In this document: one piece after another, positions 13,801-28,800 of the stretch
How the letters are laid out: each line of letters opens with the position of its first letter
How positions within the stretch are numbered: position 1 is the stretch's first letter
Source: Dirofilaria immitis
Lineage: Eukaryota > Nematoda > Chromadorea > Rhabditida > Onchocercidae
Reading direction: 5' to 3'
Length of the DNA stretch: 64,000 bases
NCBI GenBank assembly: GCA_024305405.1
Contig: JAKNDB010000092.1
Coordinates: forward strand, 907,001-971,000
Made by a program: the position numbers and the translations under genes
Notes under the pieces: generated by a model
Seen by the model: the letters and a program-made list of their open reading frames with translations, nothing else
What the model was told of the DNA's origin: nothing
Databases searched by the model: none

Positions 13801-16800
13801 AGTTTTATATAAAATTAATTTTACTCAATTACATATACAACCTTGCCTGCAAAACTTTAGTAACTTTTCCAGTTAAAGCTGATAAATTTTAAATTTCGGT
13901 CTAATTTTTAATTATTCACTTTCAGTCAACTACTTAATTACTTATTATAGTCAATCATAAATAAATTAATAAGAAATTGACAAAAAAAAGATCACAAATT
14001 CAAATTTATCGGATGATATGACAATTTTCATAAAACATTTTCATGTGATAATAATAATAAATTGTATAACATGAACACTTTTTCTTACCTGCTTAGCATT
14101 TGTTGCACCCAAATAATCTACAACACTAAATAGATCCGAAAAGCATTCGTCACGATCAATTTTACGACAATAAGATACGTCAACCGTAAGCATTACTACT
14201 GTACCTCGTAATTGATCAGCTTAAAAAGATTTATTTTATTATTTAAAAAATTATGAAAAAATGAAATAAATTCAAAGAAAAAAGTTAATATTGTATTCTC
14301 TTGAAAGCAAGAGAACTTTTATATATATATATATATATAAAACAAATTTAACTGACACGACATGCGTGGTGTAATGCACTAAATTATAAATATAAGATTC
14401 ATTTTTCCATAAATATATATGTGAAAAAGTACATATCTGTGAAAAGATGTAATGTCTACATTTATAATTCAATACGTTACGTACTGATATACTAAAATTG
14501 ACATATTAATTGTGTCTTCTACTTGATGATTTTAATTAAGGTTTATTTAATTATAAATAAATCATATTACTGTAATCATCTTAAATTATTATAATGTTTT
14601 TAGTTATTATGGTCATCTTAAATATTATAATTATCCAAATTATTAAAATCATTTTAATTATGACAATTAAAATTGATAAAATTTATTATCGTCATCTGAG
14701 AAAATCATGTATTTCCTAATTAAAAATTACTTTCAGTAAAATATTAATATACTTATTTGCTTTTAATATTTCACATAAAGTTAAATTGTTATCTTTTTCA
14801 AATAACAGAAAATTTACTTATTAGTTCATCATAAAATGTTGCTAAATATAGATCAGTTAAATTTCGTGAGTCAAAAGCTTTTTTTATTTTTGAATTTGAA
14901 ATCTAAAAGATATATTTGCTTTAGCCATCTACTATTTGTTTCAATGCGAATGCGCAAAAACTTCACATTTTTAACTATATCATTATTCAATAAAATCTAA
15001 AATCAATGATAATATTTAGATTCTTATATTTCAGATTTTTTTCAATTCTAAATGTGACATACATTTGCTTCAATACTCTAATTGCTTCTGATGATTCTAA
15101 CTGTTAAATGACCAATTATCAGTAATAGAAATTATTTTGCCTTTTGAAATTTCAGAAGTTTTTCTTTCCAATTCAAAATTTAAAGGATACATTTGCCTTA
15201 ATATTTTAGAACGAATTAAATGCTTTAATAAAAATGAAATATCAGTTATCAATAACGGAAAATTACTTTGTCTTTTGGTTCGTTGTAATTTAGAAATGAG
15301 TAAATGACGTTCTTCAACTGGTACATCATATAACGGCCTGATACCATTTTCTGAATTCCACGAATAGATCATTGGTTTACCATTTGTCAATCGAATATGC
15401 ACCGTACCACGTAATTTTTGACTTAATGTAAAGAGGAATGTTTGCACGTTACGCAAAAATTCCTCAGGGCTAACCAAAAGTACCATGACTATATTCCCGG
15501 CCAACTGTAAATAATTTTCATAATAAAAAAAGAAAACTTTTAATTCGATTTATTATAAAACTAATGTATTTATATATAAAACAAATAATTAATAGAAACT
15601 AAAAAGTTAATTAATTAATGTAAGTAGTAATTTTTATGATAATTTTTAAATAATAAACAAACCGGTGCTTTAACATTAAACGAATCACAATCACCACCAT
15701 CCCAACCACAACCGATAATATTACATTGTCGATCACATTGTCCATCAGCATAATGTGCAATACAATAATCATTTTCTGGACAGTGTTCCGCAATACTATC
15801 ACAATCAAATCCATCAAACAGGCATTCCTGATTGTTGCATACCTATAAAAAAGATTACAGAGGAATGAATAATATATTGCTAAAAATTTTTTGAAAAAAG
15901 AAAAAATTCTGAAAGAAAGGAAAATTTCAATTAGATTATTTGAAAAATTATTGAATAAACTTTGAATAAATTTAAAAATTTCGAAATTAATTTAAAATCT
16001 AATTATTTCTCGATATATGCAAAAACTTAATAAACGCAACTTACCGGATCGCATCTTCCATCTCTGAAAACATGAGCACAATAACTTGATGAATCGCATT
16101 TTTCAAACGGTTTAGTACCGGCGCTACAATCTCCTCCATCATAATGACATGCATAATAGTTGCAAATCTGATCGCATACCTTATTGCCAGCCTAAAATTG
16201 ATAAATTTGACCGTAAAAAATCAACAATTTTTATTATTATAATATTAAAGACAAATTATTTGATACATCCTATATCCGAATTAGTTAGTAATACCTTTGT
16301 TAGGCAATCATGCTTATCACATAGCTCATGCTCCAATATATCAGTCACGTTAAATTGTTCCAAATCAATTTGATGCTGACAATTTCTCCCGGTAAAACCA
16401 CGTTGACAACGACAACGATACGAGTTAACCCCATCTACGCAAGTTCCACCATTCAAGCACAGTCTAAAATCATTTAATTTTTTCGCAAATAAATTAAATT
16501 AGGCCATTCTCTAATTTCTAATTTGTTTTATTAAATTTTCAATTCCACTTTGAATTCCTATGAAAAATAATAGAATTGAAATATTCCTATAATTAATATT
16601 ATCATTATTAATTCATTTATTCTGTCAAATACAAGAAAAATTCCTACCAAAATCTCTGCAAAAAAATATTTTAGTAAATTCCTTTTATTTTCAAATAACT
16701 TCATCAATCTCGATGAAGCAATTATTTATTAAATAATATTATATCAGAAAAATTTCTACAAAAATTTTTAGAAGAAATATTTTAGCAAATTTGTTTTCAA

Positions 16801-19800
16801 ATAATTTCACAATCTCGATGAGGCAATAATACATTATTTGGCGGATTTCAGTGAGATAAATGCTTTACGTTCGACATCAATATATCTCGAAAAACCAGTC
16901 GTTATCTCGATAAATACTCGATAAAACATTATTTTTGTTTTCATTTCCATTTTCATTTTTTCGACCGACTAATTTCTGCTTGAAAATAATCAAAGCTATT
17001 CTTTTTATTTCTTCTCTTTGTTAACCGTGTTGTTTAATTAAATTCAAAATTTTATTCTTAAATCCCATTAAACTTTGGTTAGTCATTGAGTATTTCAACA
17101 TTAAAAACCATCCACTCAACACTGAAAATTTTAAATAATCCTAAATTTTTTTTTCAGATTTTTATAAAAATTCAATTCAAGTACCATAATTAAATCAATT
17201 CATTTGTATTCTAACAATTCCTAAATTTTCATATTAGTACATCAAATAATATGGTAAGAACGTTAAAAACTATAACAACCCAAACAGAACTTTTTAACAA
17301 ATAAGTTAGTCCCTTTCCTCAGGTATTCTTTCTGCTAATTTGATATGCAAACAAATGCTTCCCTTAGGGATGAATAGATAATACCGTTTCTCTTTTTAAA
17401 ATGAAAATGTTTTACTTTTTCTTGTGATATTGTCAATTGAACAAATCGATCGATGAATAAATAATATATTGAGGTTAGAATGGAAATGAATTACGGTCAC
17501 ATAAGGTCAATGATTTTCTCAAACTACAATAGGTTGGGAATAATTAGTTGAATAAACAAATAGTTTATTTAGGATGTTGTAATGTCTACAAAATTGAGCT
17601 TCATGATTTTACAATCCCATCAGGCAGTCATAATGCCTCGATGATACGATCGAAATATTTGTCATTCAGTTCCCTTTCCCACTTTCCCATTTCCAATTCT
17701 GACCAAAGATTAAGTTTAATTGTAGATAGAATAATTTCCGTTTATTTACCTACTATGCCTACAGAATATATCAACAGATATCTATTTCCAGTTGTGAAGT
17801 ATCTGTGTGTGTGTGTATGCGTTGTTTGTATACGAAAATTACCTTTCATTATTGCTATTGTGCAATTAAATCCATCAAACAGGTGTACAAGTACACTTAA
17901 TTATTTCCTCGATGAATCTTGATCCTTTTACATTCAAATATTTATTTAAACAAAAGAATCAATAATTTCTAAACTAAAATTAAGGTAAATCAAAAATTGG
18001 AATACACTAACAGCCAATGGATGAAATAGGTCATTACTGTCTCAAATACTTATATCTTAAAACTACCAATTACTAATATTTTATAAGTAAAGCTTCCACT
18101 GTCATGTCTTCATCCTGCTTGCCTAATTTCAGGAATAAATTTAGGGCCTATCGATCACGAAAAACTGAACCAATTTGAATCTTATACATGAAAATTAACA
18201 TTCTGAAGTAAACAAAGATCTTTTTGTAAACAAAGTTTGTTTTATATCATTTCACTTTAATTATCTTATCCGATTCTAGGAATTAGTTTAAAATCTATTT
18301 ATCATAATTTGAATATTGGATTGGTTTACCTGTATATATGATTTCATAGTAACTGAAAGGGAAAAATGAACAACCATTCATTCATTCAAACCTAATTTCT
18401 ACTACCGTTTTCGAGATATTCATCATCATATCATTAAATTTTCTTTCTCCATTTTATTCTACTGAAAAGACAATAAAATGATAAAAGAATGATAAATTTT
18501 ATAGACAGTCCATGCAAACTTAATTTTTACTGCTGTAGAAATTATTTATTCATTATATTCTCAAGATATTTATTCATCATCATTTTCTTCATTCCATCCA
18601 TTTATTACCATTTTCACTCTCTCTTCTATTGAAAAAACAATGAAATGATAAAAACATAGCAGGTTGTAAAGCAGTCTCGAAATCTGATTTATGACTATAA
18701 CGTAGTATCAAGCTATTGTTATTGGATTGCCTGAAATCGAGAAAAGGAATAAAATGAAAATTGGCAACCAACAGCGATTTAGTAATACCAATAAAGTAAA
18801 TAATGTGTTGGATAACTAATTATACATTTTTGTGTGTTGCTCGTTTTTACAATATAATAAACAAAAGATACGTATCAGATGGATAACGGTCAAACAGATC
18901 GCCCAAGCTTGTTGTATCCATCGATTACCGATGTTACTAATAGTGGATAATCGTGGGAAAGTCAGTTTGTATTTCTGAACCATGTTTTCAAATGACATAC
19001 CAAAAATAAAAACATACTCTCTTTACTCCATATATGACATGCTACTGTAATGATATTCAAAATTTAAATTCCATCTAAGTATGAATTAAATATCTAGAAT
19101 TTAAGCACCACAAAAAATAAATCACGATGTTATTTTAAAGAATAACCTTTTCTTCAACCTTGACCTCTTGAAAGGTTTTTTCCTTTCTTTCTGTATTCTG
19201 TTCAAAAATTTCATCAATAAGTATGAAATTAATTACCTGAAATTTGAGTACTAGAAAAAAGAAACTACTCTGCTACGTTTTGCCCCTTTCTTTTTAACCT
19301 TGACCTCTTTTAAGTTTTTCTTTCTAATTAATTATTCTTTTTTAAAAATCTGAAATATGAGTGCCATAAAAAGGAAATTTCTATGTCGTTTTCTTTAACT
19401 TAGCCTTTTCCTTCCTCCCATATTAATTATTCATATTTTTTCTTAATTAGCTACTGCAATTTATCATTTTCTCTCCACCAATGTGTAATAATTATGCAAT
19501 AATTTCTATGCTCCCTACAAATTAGCAATAAATTAATGATGGGAAAAGTATTTCTTTTTACGAATTAGCAGCAATAATATGTCAAATTAAAATGTAAATA
19601 ATTGTGAATAAAAATCTTAAGATTTTTGTTTTTATTTTTAAAAAGTAATATATTAATAAGGATATAACTTAAAAAATTGAAAAGTTTAATACTTCTTGAG
19701 TCAAGGAAATACCAGAAATTCCACATTTTTCGATTAAAAGAGATACTGGAGGATTCAATATTTTTTCAAATTAAAAGGTATCGAGAAGTCCAGTACTTTC

Positions 19801-22800
19801 CGAAGTCGAAAAGGTAATAAAAAGTTCAATAATTTTCGGACTAAAAACATATCGATTTTGAATCGAGAAAATACTGAAGAATTCAGCATTTTTCCGAAAC
19901 AAAAGGCATAGAAGAATTTAATGTATTCTGAATCACCAAATTATCCAAGAAAATTTATGTTTTCCAAAAAAACCGCGCAAATTCAATGTTTCCTGAGCAA
20001 AAAAAGCTTCGAAAAAGCAGCGTATAAAGAACATAATTAAAGAAGTATATTGCCAATTGCTTATAGCGATGATTTCCGAAAAATAAATTATCGATTTACT
20101 TATATTCGTTTCGCCTTAATGTAAATTTAAAACAAAAATTTCCAATTATTTAAATTTTTTTATAAAAACTTAAATTGTAAAAAACTGAAAAGATTTGGAA
20201 ATCGCAATATTTGAAAATGTTTAAAAACTATCAAATTTAAATGATTAAAATTTAATTGTTTGGTATACTTTTCTCTTAGTTTTCAAATTTCTGAAATTTT
20301 TAACTAAAATTTTTAAAAATTAAATTCTCCATCATACCCCAGTTGACAGTCATTATCGTTGGTTTGACAGAAAGTGCCACTGAAACCTCGGCGACATGCG
20401 CATTCGAAACCGTTCACATGATCAATACATGATGCGCCATTTTCGCATGGTGACGATTCGCATTCATCAATATTTGTTGCACATTGACGACCGGTAAAAC
20501 CCGCCAAACATTCGCAATGGTAGCCGTTTAATTCATCCACACAATGACCGCCATTTAAGCATGGATCTGAAGATTGCAAAAAATCTTAATTCGTTATTTC
20601 GCTATTCGCCTCTTAATAAATAATCTCCTTATCATTCTATCATCTATGGAAAGTGAATGATATTTTCTTTCTGTACATCAGATTCTTGAAAGTCTCGAGG
20701 AAGAACATAGTGCGGGAAGGTGTGCAATGAAAATTTTTCTTTCTCGATTTTTAAATCATTCTTCCACTTTTTCCCATCCAATTTTTCCGGATAAATAATT
20801 CAAAAATTGATTTTAAAACTGAAATAAAATTCTTATCAAGCAAAAAACTTGGACCTTGAACTAATAATATGGAAATAAGAAAGCAATTAAAACTAATTAA
20901 TAAACACACTTAATAAGCAATCATCTTGATCATTTTCACAATTTCGACCAGTATATCCTTCCGAGCAATAACAATAATATGAGCCAAATGTGTTTGTACA
21001 GGTACCACCGTTTAAGCATGGATTATTTGCCGCGCATTCATTAATATCCTGAAAATTTCAAAATACTTGTCAATTGTTACATTTTGATAATCAAATAAAG
21101 ATATAAATTAATGATACAGCAAGTTACGATGACCTATTTTTTAAGCTATCTAAAGTGATCTCTTAGATATTATTAAAGAAATAATAAAACTTACGATATC
21201 ACAATAGTAACCATCAAAACCACTGATACAGTTGCATGTATAATTTCGATAAGATAACGTTGGCTTACAAATTGCACCGTTTTCACAACGGTTTGTTCGA
21301 CATGGATCCAACCTAAAATTACAAACATTCCCAGGTAATATGAATTTAGACAAAAGACTGAACTGAAATGTAAATTTAGGAAAAAATTTGCATTATTTCG
21401 TTATATTTTAACTTCTGAAAATATTCTAAATATTTATCAATTGTCTAGATTCACGTTACTGTCCAAAAGTATCCAGATTACTTATGACATTGACGCATCA
21501 AAAAATTGGTATGTAAATATGAAAAGCCTTATTTGTTAAATAAAAATCTGTTAATAGAAAAAAGTGTCCTAATTGGTTTCATACTAACTTGCTAACTTAC
21601 TCATATTGACATCTATCACCATCATATGGTAAAGTACAATGACATGAGTAGGAATTGATACCATCAATACAAGTACCACCATGTAAACATGGATGAAGTA
21701 TACAATCATCAATATTCGTTTGGCATCGTTCACCGGTATAACCGGCACTACATGAACATACGTATCCGTTTACATGATCCGTACAAACGCCACCATGTTG
21801 ACAAGGATTCGATGCACATTCATTCATCTAAAATAATTTATACACATATTTCAAGGATATTTATAGCAGTACAGTATCATGTCTGAATTTCTAATTCCAG
21901 TTAGATTTCTGATTGATTTTTTCTGCAGTAATCATATCTAGGTTTCTGATTCTAACTGAATTTTGGCCAATCTCTGCCTTTACAGTAACTGCTGAAGTTT
22001 TGATTCTGATTGCATTTTTGGCTAATTTCTGTATCCAACTACTTTTTGTGGGATATTAGGATGTCTTTTGATATGATAAGAAATGAATGCTTACTTCAAG
22101 TTTACAGTCGTGTCCATAGAAACCTAATTTACACTCGCATTTATAGGTAGCATCATTATTGACTGGAATGCAAATGGCATTCTGCGGACAATTATGATAT
22201 CGGCATGGATCTGATTTCTTCTCACAACGATCACCGGTAAATCCAGGTGGACAACGACATGAACCTTTCGAGCATACGCCGCCATTTAAGCAATCTGTCA
22301 CGCTACATTCTACGAACTGTCGACGTTCACAATTTTCACCTTCATAACCAGGAGAACAACGAAGTTCACATCGTTCACCGTGAAAACCTAAAACAGGCGA
22401 ATTTATCTATTTCATAAAATAAGTTTGTTTCGGGAATTATATTTTTCATTATAAATTGTGCTAAATAACTGGTATGACGAACCTGACATACAAACGCACT
22501 TAAAGCGGGTCCCATAATCTAAACATGTACCAGAATTAAGGCATGGATTAGCGGAGCATTGATTTACGTGGGTCTGACAATGCCAATCAGTGTAGCCTGG
22601 TGGACATTCACAATGAAATGACCCTGGTGTATTTACGCAGGTACCACCATTATAACAAACAGCATGACCCTGAAAATTTTATCGTAGTACTGGATTTGCA
22701 ATCTCAGATTTCATAGAAATAATTCTGAAAAATAAATAATATTTGCTCGTAATTCTTTCTTTATCGTAACTCCATTGAAGATTCATAGAAATGGATTCTG

Positions 22801-25800
22801 AAGTTGTCAGTACTTATTTATAGTTCCATTCAAGATTCAAAAGAAACGATTATGAATAATGAATATTACCTGCTTGCATTCGTTAATATCATCGGAGCAA
22901 TCGTCTCCAGTATATCCTTTCGGGCATTCACACGTATATTTCCCGCTTGATGTATCCGGTTCGCATACGGATCCAACTCGACATGGATTTGACAAACATG
23001 GATCTTCTATATGACAAAATAAACCTGCAGGAAAGTTGAGTCAGCATAACAATAAATTCTCGATTTCAAATCAGTATAACAGTAAATTTTCTATTCCTCG
23101 ATCTTTTGGCACCACCATACGTTTGGAGAATTGGAAAAAGATCAATGTTCCAACAGAACTTACCGATACGACCAGGTGGACATTCACAAGTATATTTGGC
23201 AAGATGATCCACGCACGTGCTACCTGCTTCACAAAGCGCATCCACGCAATCGTCTTTATTTATCTCGCAATGAACACCTTCCCAACCATTTACACAAACA
23301 CAATGATAACCTTCCTTTTTATTGAAACATGTTGCACCATTCTTGCATTCATGTAAACCTAATTCACATTCATCAATATCTTCCTCACAAAAACGACCTG
23401 AAATACTATACGTAATATAACTGAATTTCATACTACTTTTGCATGATCATTTAGGGAAATATTTTTATTCTTATTATTATGAGTAAACAATTACAGATCC
23501 ATTTTGATGATGTGCTATTTTGAAACTACTGAACCGGTTACGTGCATTTCTTAAATTTGTTTTTATGAATAAGTGATTTCAGATTCTATCGATTTGAATC
23601 TATCATGTGTATTATTTTATATTTGTTATCATGGATAAATGAGTTAAGATTCCATCAATCCAATTTTGTGACGTGCTATTTACAATTACAGCGCTTTGTA
23701 TTTATTATTACTTTTGTATTTATTATTACTGATAAATGATTTCAGATTTTATCAAACCAAATTCTGGCAATCCATTCTTGTAAATATCCAGAAATCATAC
23801 ATCAGCAGTATGTTTTTTCTATCTCAATTTATGAAATATTCAATCATTTTTTTAAGCTTCAAATTCTTTTTATATTCTTATGCTTCAACCTTATTATCTT
23901 TTATTTTATGCAAAGTATTAATTGATATAATATTTGCATAATTTCTAGATTATTTAATTCATGTAATACAAATATCGAATTATTTCCTAATTTTTAAAAA
24001 ATAATTTTCGTCTTTTTCGCCTTCGTTTTTTCTTAATTTAACAATCATTATTGGTATTTAAAAAAAAATTAAAGTTTTATATCAAAATTTTTATTTGATC
24101 CCAATTAAATTGTGAAGCATTTCTTGGAAAAGGAAAAAAAATCAAGATAATAAATAATTTAATGTTGAAATATAGTGTAAAGTATCAAATTCCGCTTTGC
24201 AAAGAATCTGAAAAAGATGGCAGAAAATGCACTAATGTATCAATGTTGATATCAAAGGTCAATCAATATTCATAGGCGTGATGGTGATGATGATGATGAT
24301 ACATACAGATGCAAAGTAACATCAAGATGATAAAAAAATGGATAACATTTTGATTGATTAATTTTAAGCGCCGATATATTTCGACGAAAATTAGATTGTA
24401 TAGCTGTCATCCATTAGAGCAAGTAATAAATGACGCAGATGTTTGGAATATATGGCGTATGGGAAATTTTCATCATACTACTTTTAACTTTGATCTATTT
24501 ATCAAATATCACAATCAAAATCACATCTTCCTTCCTTGACTTGCTCTGTTTTAACTAATCATTAGATGATAGGAAAATGATAAAAATTTTAAATTTAATT
24601 CCTTTCATCTCTTCCGTTTTCTTTAAATCACATTATATTATAACATATTATCACATTATAACATATTATAAGAATTTAGGCGCAAAATTCGAATTTTAAA
24701 TCTAATTTTGGTTTACAAGTGTCTAACTTTGATTCCTGCCTAGTATTTTATGATTTCTATCTTGGCATTTCTGAATTAAAATTTCTCGTTCTCTAAATCA
24801 ATATATTAATAAAATAATCAGGAATAGAATCAAGAATAGGATAAGATTTAGATTTCGATTTTGACGTTAGTTTTGATTCACAAATTTCTTCTCTCTCTAT
24901 TTTCACTGAATCATCTAAAATACCAAAGGAAATGAAGAATTTCGATTTTGATTGTGATTCACAAAATGTTTCCTCCTATTTGTTACACATTTGCTAAAGT
25001 AATTTTTTGTAAAACTAACATTCATTACAGTATGACAAATGATAATAATGATAATGATGAAATTGCTGAATGAATTCAGAACTTGAAGTGAATATGGAAT
25101 TTACAGTTGAAATAATAATGAAAATGTAACTATTTTATTATATCGCAGGAATATTAATGAATACTACACTTCAATTCTTCATTTATACTGACATAATAAT
25201 AGATGATAATAAATCAGTTATCTTTAAAAGTAACTACTAGTTTATTAATGATTAAATGCTGAATTAAATTCTATCGAAATGCGGTGTACTCAAATAATAA
25301 ATTTAAATTTCTCCAAAGGTTAATAATACTATCTAGAGTAGTTGTGATTTTTCGCCGATTACGATAATCACAACTTTTATACCGTATGATAAATGTTATA
25401 CTGCATGCTTGTGTAGTATTTTCAAAAAACTTAATGAGGGAAAAAACAAAGAAATCCTAATCCTCAAAATTCTATTTTAGCGGAACAGTAAATCCTGCTG
25501 TAATAGTCTCCTTCTAAAGGAAATATATTCGGAATTTAGATATTCTTCAAGTTTAATTAAAAGATTTATAAACCTCTTCACACATGGTATTATCTATGGT
25601 CAATGTACGATAGCCCAATATGCGTAAAAATTTTTTAAATGTCATAATTTTACTGATATTATATTATAAATTTGTGACAATGGTAGTTATCTATGATAAT
25701 AATAGATAATTGATAATATGATAATATTGCATTATTAATGATAAGATATCATTGATAAAAAGACAAACCAGCATAGAATGATGGGCATTTGCATTCATAA

Positions 25801-28800
25801 CCTTGCTCACGATCTATGCAAGTACCACCATTCATGCAAGCATTTTCCGAACAATCATCTATATTCACTTCGCAATGTCTGCCAGTGAAACCTGAAATAT
25901 TGCGTCAAATATTGACTAGAGATTTTCCTTCTTAACAAAAAAAAGATTAAAATTATCAAATCAATCCAATAATTACATTATTTCCAACTATATTATGCTG
26001 TAAGGATGCAAAGAATAATATGAAAGAAAATAAACAAATATAATTCGATGGAAAATTTCAACTAAAACTGAAGTTCTAATTTTAATCGTTAGAAAATAAT
26101 TTATTTAATTCATTTGATAAATCTCTAAATCAAATTTTATTGAATATTTTCAATTTAGTTCGAGAATCACATTTTTCTCCTATTATTCAATTTCAGTCTT
26201 ATTCTAAATTACATTTCTTCTATGTTATTCTATTTTTTTCAGCTATATCTTTCTTTTATTTTAATTATTTAATTTAATTACAATGTCTTTATTTTAATTC
26301 CAAACGGTTAAATCCCATCACAATTTCAATCAGTTTACTTTTAATAAATGCAAAAATCGCGTACTATTAATTTTTTTCTAGTATGATTTTTTTGAAAACA
26401 TAAAAGCATTAAATTAATCCTTCCCAAAATTTTATTTTACATAAATCAAAAAAAGAGTTCAGGTCATAAAACATCAAAAGGAAAGAGAAAAAAGGACAGT
26501 ATTTTATTATCGTACTTAAAACAAAGTATCATTTGAAACTGTATAAAATAATTATCCTTTCTTTAAACATATTATTTTCAATTTCCTATTAAATAATCAA
26601 ACTGCTCAAAATGGAAACGATGCTTTACGTTTTTATATCGACAATGGTATCTTTTTCTTATTTTAATTTAAATTTAGAATTTAAAAAAAAAAAAGAAAAA
26701 TTGGAAAAGACAATGATATCAATAATAGTATCATTAATAATAATGATAATAATATAATGGAAAATAGTATATACCAGGACGACATTCACATGTGTAGTAT
26801 TTATCACGATATGTATAACATTTGGCATTATTGTGACATGGTAACGTGGAACAAGGATCAACGTTAAATGAGAATGTATCACAATTACGACCGGTAAAAT
26901 TACGTGGACATTCACATCGATATGAACCAAACTGAAATAATTAAATACGAATTAATAAGTTTATTTTTTTTCTTGTTAATGAGTGATAAAAAAATATTGA
27001 AAAGATGATAATATGATATGCTCTTTTTGAATATTTCATAATACAAATCTCGAATATTTTTGCAATATTTTTGGTTTTTTTTGTGAGGAAGGGAGAATTT
27101 GAAATTGAAAAATTGATAAAAATAGATTTTAAGATATTCCAAAGTAAGTATCAAATATTTTTAAGTATTTTCAAAATATCTCCATAGCGAAAAATTAAAT
27201 ACAGTTTATCAATCGGAATATTTCCAAGCACTTTTTTTGTACAAATTTGAAATGCAAAGTTGATAAGCTGCTACATTAAATTTATCATTAATCAGAATTA
27301 TTGAAATTTAAAAATTATATTAATTATTGTAAATTAAATATTGCACTTGATATGATAAAGTTATTTTTCTTTGGATATTTCATGTAAACTTAAATCTAAA
27401 ACAGCGAATTGAAACATATATTGAATGGCAATATATTTAAATTATTTAATTTTCATTTCTACCTTTATCCTAAAGGTAATTGTATTATTAATTACTTTTT
27501 AAATAATGAATTCTAATATTTATCAAACAGAAATATATTTATATTATTTAGTTTTTGGAATAATTTGTTTCTACGAAAATTATCCCAAAGAATTAATTAA
27601 TTTAATAATCTCATTTATATCTATTTATTTATCATAGTATATACATTTTGAGTATTATGTACAAACTTTAATAATATCATTACGTTCACAAAGGTAATTA
27701 AGTCTTCTAATTAAGTTAATTGGAAAAATAAAAATCGTTTACATTTTAAAAATAAAAATTACAATTTTTGTTTAGAATACAAATAGACAAAATGTATCAA
27801 AAAACAAATTAGAATAATTTATAATTATACCTCATTGATACATTTACCGCGATGACACGGGTTCGAGTGACATTCGTTAACATCCAATTCACATTTATCA
27901 CCGTGAAAACCTTGCGAACATTCGCAACGATATCCGCTAATTGTTGATATACATTTCGCATCATTTTTGCATGGATTATCTTCGCAGTAATTTCGCTCAT
28001 CACACCGTTCACCTGTACAATCATTGATTTGCATTCAGGTATTTTGATCATTGTAATTTCCAGTTTAATTCATAATTAAGAAATTATGAAATTAATGATA
28101 ATTTGAAATTTAAATGATTATTTCAGGCTTATTCATTTATTATTTTCACTTAAGTACTTTAGATAATTGCAATAACCTTTAAATTTTCGAATGTAAATAA
28201 TGGGAAGGATAGATTTCTGATAAACTAAAATTATCAGTCGCTTTAATATTAATTATAACAAATATCAACTTAATTCGCAATTTGAATTATCAAAGCAATT
28301 TGATAATTTTTACCTATCAATTTTTATTTAATCAAATCAATTCGTAAAACAAAATTACTTTCACAATTAAAATCACAAATTTATTTGACAATTAAAATTA
28401 TAAAATTACTTAGATAATTAATATTACGAATTAATTCAACAGCTAAAACTTTTTTTATGTTTTTATGAACTATTTCGATGCATTTTTATTTATTTAGTTT
28501 TTTCCATTTTTTTAAATAAAAATTGCTATATTTAGTACAAAGATAATCGAAGAATGAAAACAAGCAATATATTCTGAGTATAATAAATTATATTTCTATG
28601 ATATTTGCGATATCCTAATGATCTTTGCGATACGGATATGCGAAGAACAGAAGCATTATTATTTATCAGCGCTTTTTAATGGATGGTTGGAAAGCGGTTC
28701 TTCAATTCGATCTAGAATTTTGATTAAACATATTTCTTACTGTAACATACCGTATAAATCATTATTCTTTCTCTTTAGTTTTTCCCTTAAGGATAACTTG

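Noticed and set aside
15097..15266. Extension of Notch exon 19 to the end of its open frame
   Set aside because: Would insert non-homologous sequence after the furin site and break the phase to exon 20; the GT donor at 15266 gives a proper HD junction.
17548..17922. 124-residue plus-strand open frame in Notch intron 15
   Set aside because: Includes a GT-repeat Cys/Val run, shows no domain, and lacks splice-flanked structure; probably chance.
18589..18998. Two 60-residue minus-strand frames in intron 15
   Set aside because: The first overlaps a degenerate repeat. The second has somewhat coding-like composition but no splice junctions or homologue I can name, and no Notch phase fit.
22871..23431. 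Plus-strand frames overlapping EGF exons (for example 23036-23356)
   Set aside because: Shadows of the minus-strand Notch exons, which have EGF cysteine patterns and matched splice sites.
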